Shown piece by piece: positions 27,296 to 39,300 of a DNA stretch of 64,000 bases. The notes beneath the pieces are model-generated. The model ran no database searches. It was not told the DNA's origin and was given only the letters and a program-made list of their open reading frames with translations. The DNA is taken from contig JAHCMK010000002.1 of assembly GCA_019192445.1 (NCBI GenBank), positions 186,001-250,000 on the forward strand, given 5' to 3'. A program made the position numbers and the translations under genes. Within the stretch, counting starts at the first letter, position 1. The number at the start of each line of letters is the position of its first letter. Origin of the DNA: Oceanococcus sp. HetDA_MAG_MS8 (GTDB lineage Bacteria > Pseudomonadota > Gammaproteobacteria > Nevskiales > Oceanococcaceae).

Positions 27296-30200
27296 TCATG
27301 CTGATTGTCGCTCCATGTCAATCTGCGTAGAAAGCGCCAGAGCGATCACGCCCTGGGGAATATCGATGCTTTGCCATTGCAGCTGCTGGCCCTGCGGTCC
27401 GCGCACCTGCTGGGCGGCTGCTTGGGTTTGCACCTGCCATTGATCCGGCCGTCCCTGCAGGCCGCTGCCCACAGCTTTGGCAGCCGCTTCCTTGGCCGCC
27501 CACACCCTGGCTACAAAGTCTGCGCGCTGGTCGGGTTGTAGCCCCAACCATTGCTCACGCTCTGCAGCGCCTAAGGCCGTACGCGCAATGCTGTCGGTGT
27601 CCAAATTCTGCGTACACACCAGGTCTACCCCCACCGCCAAACTCGCGTCTGCTGCAACAGCAACGGCTTGACCTTGGTGATGGGCGATAGAGATCGTGAC
27701 AGGACGCGCTAAATCTCCGGCCTCAACCTGAGGCCGGCCGTCCGCGGCATAGCCAAGTGTGAGGTCCGCTAGGGCCAGGGTTTGACCCCAGCGGGAGGCC
27801 AAATCCCGAATCGCTTCCTTGGCCGCAAGCCGTCCAAGTAACCAATCCTGCTGGCGCATACCCTCCAGGCTGTAGAACTGCACGAGCTCAGAGGAACTCA
27901 AGCTGAGATGCGCCGCTACCCTGAGCCAAATACCACCGGCCTGGGCCCAAAAATCATCTGGCTGTGCTGGCAGCCAGCGTAGCGCCAAGGGGGCTTGGCC
28001 CGTGTCCAAGCCCTGGCTTAAAGCCTGGCTTTGCGGGGCGCTGCGCCAACGGGTGAAGCGAGGGTCAACCGCAAATTTGCGATCACTCCAGCCGCGAATG
28101 TTGGCCCATAGCCCGCCGCGACCATCGCCGACCTGCCAGTGGGCAGCGAAGGTGGTTGCAGAGGTCGCGTCGAAGCGGCCGGTAGACGGCAGCTGCTCGC
28201 CCGCCGACGGCGGTGGCGCATAGAGATCAATCTGGTCGATGGCATAGGGGAAGCAATTGAAGCCCGCGCGCTCCTTCTCACTCAGCCAATATCCGGCCAG
28301 CTGGCCTACGGCATCCAGCAAGATGGGGTCGGTTTCCCAAGCATGTACTTGCCCCGTCTGCACGCAATCCGCCAAGGGCTTAACCACCAGATCAGCCGCA
28401 ATCGCGTGTTCATCCCAGCCGCTTAGGCGCGCCACCCCCTGCAGTCTGGGGCCATGAAACATTCCCCGGCTGTAGAGTTGATCAGGCGGGTTGTCGCGGA
28501 TGGGCTGATTCGCCAATACGGGCTCCATGGCCACAGCCGCGGGATAGGCGGGGGCAAACACACAGACCACGCTGAAAGCCGCGCCCTTACCGCCATCATC
28601 GAGTTCGCATTGAACCCGCACTTGCTGCGCGCCCTGCTCTAGGCGCTGCGCCCGCCCGGTCAAACTTCTAGGGCCGTGATCCAGCGCCAACCAGCGTTGT
28701 CCGCGCGCCTTAGCGAAGCCCACCAAGGGCCAACCCTGTGGAGCCAGACTGCGGGCCAACTGGGCAGCCATTTCCAAACTGAAGGTAAAGGGAACGACGG
28801 CTAAGGCCGTACGCTCAGCTTCCTGCAGTGATGGCGCTGCGCCCAGGGTGTGATCCTGCAAATAAAGCTGCTGAAGGGGGTCGAGCAAAAATCGGCCCTG
28901 GGCCTGCTCAGCATCAACCTCGGGCGCCGCAGCCAAGAGCGGGCCATGGCTCGTCGCTGGATGACTGACCGCCGAAGCAGTGCCCACGCCTCCCCGCTCC
29001 ATGGCCGCCAATACCCGAGATTGCTGGGCCAAAAACTCCTGCATCAGGCTGAAGTGTTGCTGTAGCACCGGCTGTTGGCCGGGCTCGGGCGCCAGGGGCA
29101 GGGCTGCTGCTGGCGATACGGCCGGGCGTTCTGCCGTCGGCGTCACTGACCTTGGCTGCTGCGCTGGGGCAACATTGAGGCCGTTTGTGACTAGAGCCGG
29201 ATCAGGGCTCGACACTGGAGCCGAGGCGACAACAGACTCTTGCTCCGTGGAGCGAGGCTGCCAATCAGGCACCAGATCTTCGGGCCAGTGCAGCATGGGC
29301 AGCACCGTCGCCAATGCTGGGTCGGGCTTGGGCTCCTCCACGCTATTCGCTTCGGCGGCACGCAGAACTGGCGCCAAATCCACGGCATGCCCGGCCACCC
29401 AAATCTGACCTAAAGCTGCCAGCAGGCCCTGCTGATCGTCTTGGCGCCGACTATTGGTTGCAATGCTAATCGCCTGGCCGTCATGGGCCTTGAGGCTGTC
29501 CTGTACAAAGGCGCTGAGATTGGCGCTGGGCCCCACCTCTACAAAGGTACTCACGCCTGCGTCTAAAAGGGTTTGCACGGCCTGCCGAAAGCGCACCGGC
29601 TGCGACCACTGAGCACAGGCCAAATCACGCATGGTGTCGGCATCGCTGGGAAACCAATCCAGGCTGGCGCAGGACAACACCGGCACCTGCGTAGGCTGCA
29701 TGTGGACCTGGGCAAAGGCCTGACGAAATGCCTGCGTCACCGGCGCGAAGTGTTCGGTGTGATAGGCCCGGTCGAAAGGCAAACTGGCCACAATGCCCCC
29801 AGCTGTGACCAAGGCTTTTTCCACCGCTGCCGCATGCTCTTCAGCCACAAAAATCACAGCTTGGTTGGGGCAATTGTCCATGGCCACGCAGGCCACTTGC
29901 GCGAAAGGCTCCAATGCTGCCTCACGGGCTGCTGCGTCTAAGGCGCCTACGGTTAGCAAGACTCCCGTGGCGATCTGCCCCTGAGAGAGCAGCTTTTGGT
30001 ACACCGTATTCAGGGTGCGGGTCAGGCCGCGCAAGCCTTCGGCATCAATCTCTCCAAAAGCGCCAGCAGCCACCAAGGCCGCATGTTCACCTGTGGAATG
30101 ACCAATGATGGCATCGGGCTGAACCTGGCACTGACGTAACAAAGCCAGCAGCCCAGCACTGGCCGCAAAAATGGACTCCGACGCCATGTCCATTTCGTAC

Positions 30201-32101
30201 AGGCGTGACTCCAGACTAGCCCGCTGACCATCATTCAGGGCAGTTGGCGCTGGAACCAAAGCATCCCGAGGCCGGAGCGGCTGACTGGCATCGGCATTGC
30301 TTTCTACAAAATCTAGCCATTCCCGCAGAGCGGGGAAGCGACGCGCCAAGGACTCCAACATACCGGGGTACTGCGCCCCTTCGCCCGGGAAGAGCAATGC
30401 CAGCTTGCCCGGCGCCGCACCGACTCCATAGGCCGCGCCACCACGGGTGGCGGTGAAGCCTGTGGCCTTGTCCAAGCGCTTGCGCAGGGCTTTGAGCTTC
30501 TTACTCAGATCCGCAGGCGAAGTAGCGGCTACGGCAGCGCGATGCTCGGCCTGCGCAGGATGGCTTTGCAACGTTAAGAATGCCCCGCCATCTGCAGCCG
30601 CAATGGCCTGATCCAGTTGCGCGGCCAAGTCATCACGGCTGGCTGCCGCAAAGCAGAACAACTCCGCGTCATGCTCTTGCAGGCGCACCGGCATTTGCAC
30701 CAGGGCGCGCTGGCTGTGTGGCTGATACTCCTCCACCACCAAATGCGAGTTCACTCCGCCAAAGCCGAAGGCATTGATGCCGGCGCGACGGGGGCTGCGT
30801 GGGTCGTGTAACCAGGGCCGGGTCTCGGTGTTGACGTAAAAGGCGCTGCTCTCTAACTCCAGCTCTGGCGACACCTCTTCGCACAGCGTGGGTGGCAGCA
30901 CTTGGTGATGTAGCGCCAAGGCTGTTTTCATCAGCGCGGCACTGCCAGCCGCGGGTAAGCAATGGGCGATCATGGATTTGACCGAGCCAATAGCAATGCG
31001 CGGCGCTGGGCCCGTTCTTTCTCCAAACACGGCGCGTAGCGAGCCAATCTCTGTCGCATCGCCCAGAGGAATGCCCGTGCCATGGCACTCAATGAGATCC
31101 ACGCTGGCCGGGTCAACGCCGGCATTCTCATAACCGCGGCGTATGGCCAGCACCTCACCCTCGGGGCGGGGAGCGAGCAAGCCCTTAGCCTTACCATCAG
31201 AGGAGGATCCAATGCCGCGAATAACGGCATAAATACGATCCTCATCGCGCTGAGCATCGCTTAAGCGCTTGAGTACGAACAGACCCGCGCCTTCGCCCAG
31301 CAGGGTGCCCCCAGCTTGGTTGGAAAAGGGCCGTAAGGGGCCGCGCGAGATAGCCCCCAATTGGCAGAAAATCATCACAATTTGCGGCGGTGTTGACGCT
31401 TGCACACCGCCACTGATCATCAAATCAGCCCGGCCGCTTTGTAGCTCACGAACCGCGTGATCCAGGGCAATTAAGGTCGAGGCGCAGGCCGCGTCCAGAA
31501 TATAGTTGGGCCCCATCAAGTTGAGCCGGTTGGCGATCAAGCCGCTGGTGACATTGGGCACCAAGCCCGGAGCCATTTCTGTATTAAACGGGGGAAGCTG
31601 AGCTTTGAGCGCCTTACGCACTTGGCGCAATTCAGCCTCGCCTAGGTCGGGCCGGGCCTGAGCCAGCAACTGCAGGGTTTGATCAATGACCAATCCATGC
31701 TGGAGCAAGTTGGTATAGCCGCGATTGATATAGGTGCCACGTCCTAAGATGACCCCAGCCCGGCTGCGGTCGAAGTCAGCGTCTAGGTAGCCGGCATCTT
31801 CAAGCGCATCGCTGGCCAATTTCAGAGCCAAAAACTGATCTGGCTCGCCACCATCGACTGCGCGGGGCATGATGCCGTAGCGCATCGGGTTAAAGCTGGC
31901 GCCGCCCCTGAGGAAGCCCCCCTTGCGGTTGTAGATGCGGTCGTTGGCATCCGAGTCCGCATCGAAAAAAGGCCCTAACCAGTCCTCCGGCGCGTCACTG
32001 ACGGCATCCACTTTATTCAGCACATTGGACCAAAACTGGTCTTTGTTGGAGGCGCCGGCGTAGGTGCCCGCCATACCCACAATGGCAATAGGCTCACTCA
32101 T
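27296..32101 (-). CDS. PUFA-synthase-like KS-AT-DH protein with C-terminal phosphopantetheinyl transferase
   Basis: A 1,601-residue type I synthase subunit. Domains: ketosynthase, ~3-440, with active Cys in DAACAST (~204), HGTG and IAHCLPAAG, so the Cys-His-His set is complete; acyltransferase, ~565-870, with LLFPGEGAQ and GHSTGEH (Ser ~669); a Pro/Ala/Gln linker; a hot-dog dehydratase-like region, ~1060-1340, seen in LQDHTLGA and ILLDAVGQLAGYW; and an Sfp-type 4'-phosphopantetheinyl transferase, ~1400-1590, with SIAHHQGQAV, GVDLV and WAAKEAAAKAVGSGL. The PPTase would activate the four carrier proteins of the partner subunit. The ATG at 32101 overlaps the upstream TGA (ATGA). It corresponds loosely to PfaC, but with AT where PfaC has a chain-length factor and with PPTase attached. 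Confidence 0.88.
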   Translation of the reverse strand: MSEPIAIVGMAGTYAGASNKDQFWSNVLNKVDAVSDAPEDWLGPFFDADSDANDRIYNRKGGFLRGGASFNPMRYGIMPRAVDGGEPDQFLALKLASDALEDAGYLDADFDRSRAGVILGRGTYINRGYTNLLQHGLVIDQTLQLLAQARPDLGEAELRQVRKALKAQLPPFNTEMAPGLVPNVTSGLIANRLNLMGPNYILDAACASTLIALDHAVRELQSGRADLMISGGVQASTPPQIVMIFCQLGAISRGPLRPFSNQAGGTLLGEGAGLFVLKRLSDAQRDEDRIYAVIRGIGSSSDGKAKGLLAPRPEGEVLAIRRGYENAGVDPASVDLIECHGTGIPLGDATEIGSLRAVFGERTGPAPRIAIGSVKSMIAHCLPAAGSAALMKTALALHHQVLPPTLCEEVSPELELESSAFYVNTETRPWLHDPRSPRRAGINAFGFGGVNSHLVVEEYQPHSQRALVQMPVRLQEHDAELFCFAAASRDDLAAQLDQAIAAADGGAFLTLQSHPAQAEHRAAVAATSPADLSKKLKALRKRLDKATGFTATRGGAAYGVGAAPGKLALLFPGEGAQYPGMLESLARRFPALREWLDFVESNADASQPLRPRDALVPAPTALNDGQRASLESRLYEMDMASESIFAASAGLLALLRQCQVQPDAIIGHSTGEHAALVAAGAFGEIDAEGLRGLTRTLNTVYQKLLSQGQIATGVLLTVGALDAAAREAALEPFAQVACVAMDNCPNQAVIFVAEEHAAAVEKALVTAGGIVASLPFDRAYHTEHFAPVTQAFRQAFAQVHMQPTQVPVLSCASLDWFPSDADTMRDLACAQWSQPVRFRQAVQTLLDAGVSTFVEVGPSANLSAFVQDSLKAHDGQAISIATNSRRQDDQQGLLAALGQIWVAGHAVDLAPVLRAAEANSVEEPKPDPALATVLPMLHWPEDLVPDWQPRSTEQESVVASAPVSSPDPALVTNGLNVAPAQQPRSVTPTAERPAVSPAAALPLAPEPGQQPVLQQHFSLMQEFLAQQSRVLAAMERGGVGTASAVSHPATSHGPLLAAAPEVDAEQAQGRFLLDPLQQLYLQDHTLGAAPSLQEAERTALAVVPFTFSLEMAAQLARSLAPQGWPLVGFAKARGQRWLALDHGPRSLTGRAQRLEQGAQQVRVQCELDDGGKGAAFSVVCVFAPAYPAAVAMEPVLANQPIRDNPPDQLYSRGMFHGPRLQGVARLSGWDEHAIAADLVVKPLADCVQTGQVHAWETDPILLDAVGQLAGYWLSEKERAGFNCFPYAIDQIDLYAPPPSAGEQLPSTGRFDATSATTFAAHWQVGDGRGGLWANIRGWSDRKFAVDPRFTRWRSAPQSQALSQGLDTGQAPLALRWLPAQPDDFWAQAGGIWLRVAAHLSLSSSELVQFYSLEGMRQQDWLLGRLAAKEAIRDLASRWGQTLALADLTLGYAADGRPQVEAGDLARPVTISIAHHQGQAVAVAADASLAVGVDLVCTQNLDTDSIARTALGAAEREQWLGLQPDQRADFVARVWAAKEAAAKAVGSGLQGRPDQWQVQTQAAAQQVRGPQGQQLQWQSIDIPQGVIALALSTQIDMERQSA

Positions 32102-33330
32102 GCAGAGGCTCCGGCCAAGCGATTCAGCGCCGCCGAAGTGGTGCCTTGAGCCTGCTCTATGCACAGACGAAGCTGCCCTTGGGCATCCAGTATCCAGGCA
32201 TCGTATTCCAGGGCCGTCGTGCTGGCTTCACGGATTCGCAGGCGCAGTTGCAGTGGTCCTTCCAAAGGACCATCGCCCAGCCGGCGGACCCGACCGATAC
32301 GCGAGGGCAGCACCGTGGCATCTTGCTGATCACGGGTCCATACGATGGCCATCTGGGCAACGGCGTCGAGGACGCCGGGGTCGAAGAGCCAGCCATTGCG
32401 GGCACCACGAATCCACTGGCTGGCGCAGGATGGCATCAACACCGCATCCAGGCCCTCGGGCTGTAGCGCGCTGATGGTCTTCACCAAGTGAAAGCGGGGT
32501 CCGTGGAAGAGCCAATTGGCATAACTCGCCTCAACGTCCATGGGCCGGGATGGCAATGGCGCGGGAGTCTCGGGCACGGGTTCATTCAGGGCTGTTTGCA
32601 GCAGGCGCACCCGCGCCCGATACCGGGTGTATTGGCGTTTGCTTTCTTTAAGCTCCAAGGTCAGCCATTGGTCATCGACGCCGGAGTGGCTGGACGCGCG
32701 CACCTTGCACTCCACATCCAAAGCCTGATCGGCCTCGAGTTTGACCCCCGACAAGACCTGTAAATCGGCAACTTCGTGCACCTGCCAATCGGGCCAGCCG
32801 GTGGCTGCCACCTCAGCCATCCACTCTAGGCCCGCCGCAGCCGGCAGCACGGCCGTGCCATCCAAGCGGTGATCATCTAAAAAGGGCGCGAAGTCCAGAT
32901 CCAGTGAGACCCGATGCAGAAGATGTCCACCGGCACCAATCTGCAAGTCTTTCTGGACAAAGCGTTGGCCCACCACGGGACGCGGCGTCCATGGCCCTTG
33001 GCCAAAGACCAGCTCCACCTCTTCGCGCGCGCCGGCCAAAATCTCTAGGCTGAAGCTGGCGGCGCCCGCCTCCAAACCAATCGCTTCGATACCGCGTTCG
33101 GCAAACTGCGCGCGTACCGCCGGCGAGGCCATACCGGCATCCCAAGGCCCCCAGTTGAAGGCCTTTACGGTGCACTGCGGCCACTGCTCAGACAAACACC
33201 AAGCCCAGCGATTCAGGGCTTCATTGGCACAGGCATAATCCGCCTGACCACGGTTGCCATAGCGCCCCGCCACGGAAGTGAACAAGGCCAACCACTGCGG
33301 GGGCTGCTCTTGTAGCGCCGGCAACAAAGC
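32098..33330 (-). CDS. C-terminal part of the split synthase: rest of KR plus dehydratase
   Basis: In frame with the larger gene upstream and separated from it only by one TAG codon (33331-33333). It starts with the second half of a ketoreductase (LFTSVAGRYGNRGQADYACANEALN: catalytic Ser, Tyr and Asn all present), then has a double-hot-dog dehydratase with LDDHRLDGTAVLPAAAG (catalytic His) and FDPGVLDAVAQMA (catalytic Asp). If translated by itself it would have to start at a TTG (33327) with no good ribosome binding site, and the KR would be in two pieces. I read it as the 3' part of a 2,961-codon gene broken by a nonsense mutation, or read through by suppression. Confidence 0.85.
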   Translation of the reverse strand, partial: ALLPALQEQPPQWLALFTSVAGRYGNRGQADYACANEALNRWAWCLSEQWPQCTVKAFNWGPWDAGMASPAVRAQFAERGIEAIGLEAGAASFSLEILAGAREEVELVFGQGPWTPRPVVGQRFVQKDLQIGAGGHLLHRVSLDLDFAPFLDDHRLDGTAVLPAAAGLEWMAEVAATGWPDWQVHEVADLQVLSGVKLEADQALDVECKVRASSHSGVDDQWLTLELKESKRQYTRYRARVRLLQTALNEPVPETPAPLPSRPMDVEASYANWLFHGPRFHLVKTISALQPEGLDAVLMPSCASQWIRGARNGWLFDPGVLDAVAQMAIVWTRDQQDATVLPSRIGRVRRLGDGPLEGPLQLRLRIREASTTALEYDAWILDAQGQLRLCIEQAQGTTSAALNRLAGASA

Positions 33331-36300
33331 CTACAGCGGGGCAAGCTTGGTCTGGATGACGCGAGCAAAGGAATCGGCCGTTTTATCGGCCAGGAGTTTG
33401 TCCTCAATGACGCCCGCCGCGTGAATCACTCCATGCACTGCCCCATGCTGGCTGCGGACCTGCGCCAGCAATTGCTCCATCGCCGCCGCATCGCGGGCAT
33501 CCATGGCGTGATATTCCACCTGGGCGCCCAAGGACTGCAGGCTGGCAATGCCGGCCGCGACCTCGTGGGCAGCCTCGATACGCCGCAGCTCGGCATCGAG
33601 TTCGCGCGGGCTGCGCTTCTCTGCGCTGACCTGAGCCTGGGCGATCAAAGCTTGGCGGATCTGCGCTGTGGTGCCCGAGGGCATATCGGGCGTGGCGGGC
33701 TGCGAGCGCCCTAGCAACACCAAGGTAGTCTGCGGCTGCCGGCGCACCCAATCCTGCAAACAGGCCAGGGTGATGCCACGAGCCCCACCCAAGGCCAGAA
33801 TCACCTGCCCGGCCTGAGGCTGAGCATCCAGGGGAGCATTCAGCGAAGCGCTCTGGGTATGAATGGCAAAACGCCGCTCGCCCATGTACGCCACTTCCAC
33901 CGGCGCAGCGCGGGTTTGCAGCTCTTTGAGTAGCAGCTTTGCCAGGGTTTGACTGTCCTGACCATCAAAGTCGGCCACCCGGCAACACAGCTCCGGCAGT
34001 TCCTGCGCTAGGCACAACATGCCGCCAACCAAGCCGCCGCTTATGGGGTGTGCCACTCCCGGTTCCAAGCGGGCAAAACTGCCGCCTAAACGGGTCGCGA
34101 CCAACAGACTCCGTCCAGGGCCGGGCTGTAGGCTGGACGCCAATTGGCGCCAGTCTTCCAGCAAGGCCAGAGCAGCCTCTTGGGTTTCTGCCAACAAGGC
34201 TGGCAGGTACAGTACCGCGCGCCAATTCTCGGCCAACAAGGCTTTGTAATCGCTGCCTGCTGGCTGAAAGTCCAGCTCGGCGGCATCGGCGCATTGCCCA
34301 ACCAAAGCTTCTTCCAAAGCCGCATCGGCGCCGATGACCAGTAAACGACCACCCAAGGGAGCCACGCTGGGCGCTGGTTCTAATGCTTCTTGAACCGGAC
34401 GCTGCCGCGGGATCACCTGCGCTTTCACTGAGCTCTGGGTCGTCGCGGTAGGCGCCGGCGCAGCAGCATCGGCAACAGGACTGGCTGCGGACGCTGGCTG
34501 CTCGGCCATGGGTGGCGCCGTCGTGGTGGAGGTTGCCTGCAAGCCCTGCAGACTATTCACCGCCTGTGTCAACGCTCCTAGCGTCTTGGCACGGGTGTAT
34601 TGCTCCAGATCCGCCTGCATGGCTTCGGCGATATCGGCAGGTAACTGCTTCTGAATGGCGCCGACGATCTCTACCCGCTTGATGGAGTCAATCCCCAGAT
34701 CGGCTTCTAGGTCGGCTTCGGTGTCCAGCATGTCTGCGGGATATCCGGTTTTATCCGCAGTCACCTCGACCACCAATGCCGCAACATCTAGGGCCTGGCT
34801 TGCCGGCTGGGCCGCAGGCTGGCTTGGCGCGACAGTAGCTGGCGCTAAAGCCTGAATGGCAGTGCATAGAGCACTCAAGGTTTTGGCCCGGGTATAGCGT
34901 TCGAGCTCGGCTTGCATGGCCTCAGCCAGGGCGGCGGGCAACTGCTTTTGAATAGCGCCTACGATTTCCACCCGTTTGATGGAATCGATACCCAGATCGG
35001 CCTCTAGGTCGGCTTCGGCGTCCAGCATCTCTGCGGGATATCCGGTTTTATCCGCGGTCACCTCCAACACCAATGCTGGAATATCTACATCAGCGGCAGG
35101 CGCCGCAGTGGATGCCGCCACCGGCAGGCTTGGGCCGGGAGCAGCGGCCTGCGGGGTCAGGGCTTGAATGCGCGCTGTGAGCTCATCCAGGCTCTTGGCC
35201 CGGGTGTATCGCTCCAGGTCGGCCTGCATGGCATCCGCCGTAGTGCTGGGGAGCTGTTTTTGCAGCGCGCCCACAATTTCCACGCGTTTGATGGAATCCA
35301 CGCCCAAATCGGCTTCCAGGTCCGCATGCACATCCAACATATCTGCCGGATAGCCGGTTTTGTCTGCGGTGATTTGTAGCACCAGCGCAGCGATGTCTAC
35401 GCTAGGGCTGGCCGGAGATGGTGAGGCCGCAGTCTCCACCACGGGCGCCGGCGCTGAAGTCGCTTCGCCGATTAAAGCCTGAATCGCTGAGGCCAGATCG
35501 GTCAGCGTCTTGGCCCGGGTATAGCGCTCCAAGTCATCCTGCATAGCGGCCGCTACATCCGCCGGCAACTGTTTTTGAATGGCGCCGACGATTTCCACGC
35601 GCTTGATGGAGTCGATGCCCAAGTCAGCTTCGAGGTCTGCTGAGACATCCAGCATGTCCGCGGGGTAACCGGTCTTATCGGCGGTCACCTCGAGCACCAG
35701 TGCCGCTGCATCCAGTGCCGCTGGCTCCGCAGCCACCGCTACCGGTGCTGGCGCAGCGGGCGGTGTTGCCAGGGTAGGCGGCCGGGGTTCTGAGGCGGCA
35801 GGCACCGCTGCCGGAGTCGAGCTGGGCGCCGCGGAGCTTGGCGCAGGCGTTGCCAGCGGCGTAGGCAGACTCGTAGGCGCATGAGCGGGGACCACGGGTG
35901 CCGGCGCCGTCTGATTGAGTGCCATGCTCAGCGCTCGTTCTTGCAGCGCCAAAAACTCCCGCATGGTCTGTTGGTAAGCTGCAAAAGCCGCGGGGTCTAG
36001 GCCCGCCGCGGGAAGCTGAGCTGGCGCTGGCGCAGTGCTGGGCGTCGCTGAAATGCCAGCAGGTGTTGGTGGCGTAGGGCCGGCTGCGAGCGATGGCTGC
36101 GCGACTGGAGCGTTCTGCTGGGCTTTGGCCACTGCGGCCTCCTTGGCGGCAGCAGTCAAGGCTGGCTGCTTACCAGTTTTGTATTCAGGATCGCGTAGCG
36201 GGCGTGCTGCGCCTCCGCTCAGCAAGTAGGCCGTGGGTTTTGGTGGCAGCGGAGCTAGCGCCTGCATCAGTTCTTCCCAGCGACTGCACACACGAGCGCG

Positions 36301-39300
36301 GCCGGCAAACAGAGCCTGAGCCTGCGCCGGGACGCCGGCCACAATGAGTTGCGCCAAGACCTCAAGAGCCTCAGACACTCCGCCCTGGTCGGCATCCACC
36401 GAAAGCACCGCAACCTCCGCGCCCAGGGTTTTGCGCACCATGCCCTGCAAAATCTGCTTAGAGCCCAGCTCCACAAAGTGGGTAATACCATCGGCCTGCA
36501 TGGCCTGCAGCTGCGCGACAAACTCCACTGGCCCCAGTAGGTGAGCATCGAGCTGATCGGCCAGAGCTTGGGGCTCGGTGGGGTAGGGTTGCCCATTGGC
36601 GTTGGCGTAGACCGGTAGCTGCGGTGTGGACCACTGCACGGCTTGTATCGCCGCGGACAGAGGTGCTTGAGCAGCTTGCATCAGAGGGCTATGGAAAGCC
36701 CCTGCAACGGGCAGGGGACTGCTCCGTAAACCGGCTTTATCGGCGGCCTGCAGCACCGCATCCACCGCCTGCTGGGTACCGGTGATAACCACCTGCTCAG
36801 GGCTATTGTGATTGGCCAAATAGGCCTCTGGTTGCTCGGCCAACAAGGCTTCCACCTCTTCGCGCGGAGCCAATATGGCCGCCATAGCGCCCGGAGCCTG
36901 CTGCGCAGCCGAGGCCATGGCGGCGCCGCGTGCAGCCGATAAGCTCAGCATGCTGGAGGCATCGCAAGCTCCGGCCGCATGGAGGGCCACAAACTCCCCA
37001 TAACTGTGCCCTGCCACGGCCGCCGCTTGGATGCCCAGGCTTTGAAACCAATTCAAGAAGCCTAAGGACAGCGCGCCCAGCGCCGGCTGGGCATAGCGTG
37101 TGTCGGTAAGCTGGGCTTGCTGGGCGCGTTGGGCCTCTGCCGAGAAGGCGGATGCCGGCCAGAGCACCGACGAGAGTGGACGCGGCAGCACCTCGGCCAG
37201 GACCTGATCAGCTTGCTCCAAGGCCGCCCGTAGGGGTTTGAGATGGAGGGCTGCAGCGCGGCCCCGATCTACCGCTTGAGCCCCCTGCCCTGGGAACAAA
37301 AAGGCTAGCTTGGGCGCTTGCTGTGCAGCTGCTTGGCGCAAATAAGCCCCACCCGGCAGAGCCTGCCCTTGCTGCAGATGGGCCAGTACCGCCTGCAGCT
37401 GTTCACGCAGCGCAGACTTCGACCCACTGACCAAGGCCAGTAAGCAAGGATGCTGGGGCTTGGCCTGGGCCGCCAGCGACGCCGCCACATCAGCTAATCG
37501 CAGGGGGCTTTGGTCTTGAACAGCCTGGGCTAAGGCCTCCAATTTTTTCACTAGTGCAGAGCTGGAATCGGCACTGAGCAAAATCAGCTCATGCGGCCAA
37601 TCAGGACCACCGACCACGGCCTGCGGGTCGGGATATTCCTCTAGCGCCGCATGGAAATTCGTGCCCCCAAACCCAAAGGCCGACACGGCTGCGCGTCTGG
37701 GCTGACCGGGCCGAGCAAGCCAGGGGCGCGACTGTTTGAGCAAATAGGCAGGGGCGTCCTCAGGCTGGAAAGGAGCAATAGGATTGCTGACCCCGTAGTG
37801 CCCCGGCAAAACCTGGTGATGCAGGGCCAACGTAGATTTGATTAAGCCCACGACGCCTGCGGCGCACTTGGTATGGCCCACCAAGGTCTTCGCCGAGCCT
37901 ACTGCTGTGGATTGAGGAGCCGCGCCGTGCTCACGCAAGGTTTCGGTGATGGTCTCGGCCTCAGCCCGGTCACCCACGGCCGTACCGGTACCATGCGCCT
38001 CGACATAGCCCAGAGTCTGCGGCCCGAAGCCGGCCTGAGCGTAGACCCGGCGCAAGGCGCGTTTTTGGCCGGCCGGCAATGGTGCGGTCATGCCCAGGGC
38101 CTTACCGTCCGATGAGCCTGCGGCGCCTTTGATCACAGCATAAATGCGATCTCCGTCACGCTGAGCATCGGCCAGCCGCTTCATGACAACGGTGGCTACA
38201 CCCTCACTGATCACAATGCCGTCAGCACTTTGGTCGAAAGTCCGCGGCTGGCCGGTGGGCGACAAAGCCTGCGTTTTGGCAAAACACAAAAAGCCGTAGG
38301 GGCCCTGAACGTTATCCACACCTCCGGCAATGGCCACATTGGCGCGGCCCGAGCTGAGCTCCTGGGTGGCCAGAGTAATCGCCGCCAAAGAGGAACCACA
38401 GGCCGCATCCACCACGAAGTTCACGCCGCCAAAGTTGAGGCGATTCGCGATACGCCCGGCAGCGACATTGAGCAGCACCCCAGCGAAGGATTCGTTGGTC
38501 CACTCGGGTAGACGGTCCCATACCCCCTCATCGGGGTTTTCTACAAAGCGCGGAATTTCGGCCCGCACCCCATATTGCAAACCCAGCTCACCCACGCCGC
38601 CACCGGCGCCGAGGATGATGGAAGTGTGCTCGCGGTCGAACTGATCTTTCCAGCCGGTGTCCGCCAAGGCCCGCGCGGTACTTTCCAAAGACAGCAACTG
38701 CAAGGGGTCGATGGAGCGCATGGAGGCCGGCGCAATGCCATATTGGGTGGGCTCGAAAACCACATCGTCCAAAAAGCCGCCCCAGCGCGAGTAAATTTTG
38801 TCGCGCGCGCTTTTATCGGGATCGAAGTACAAGTTGAGATCCCAGCGCTCTTGCGGCACCTCGGTAATGCAGCTCTCTAAACCAACAATCTTCTGCCAAA
38901 AGTCCTCTTTACTCGGTGCTCCGGGCAAGATCATGTTGATGCCAACAATGGCGATGTCTGCCGTAGGTTGGGCCGCAGGCTGAGGCTCTACCGGCGCCGG
39001 ATATTGCTGCGCTAAAGCCGCCGAGCTGCTCGCGCAGACCTGGGCATGCAAGTCAGCGATGGCCACTTGCTCACTCCGCAACATGGCGACCTGGCCAATC
39101 ATGTACATGCCATCGCTGCGCTGCGCCGCCACGTCCCGCTCAACCAACTGACCCCGGTCATCACGCTCGGCACCTTTGGAGGCCAAACGCAGCCGCCCCA
39201 TGTTGAGATCTTCCAGGGCATCGCGCAGAGCTTCGGCCGACAGGCCATCTTTGGCCAGGTTTTGACGCTGGCGGCGAAATTCCTCGGCAAAGGGAGTCGC

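Noticed and set aside
34545-35720. CRISPR-like or recombination repeat array
   Set aside because: The ~310-base periodicity is fully explained by four ACP modules. No short palindromic repeats with unique spacers occur anywhere in the window.
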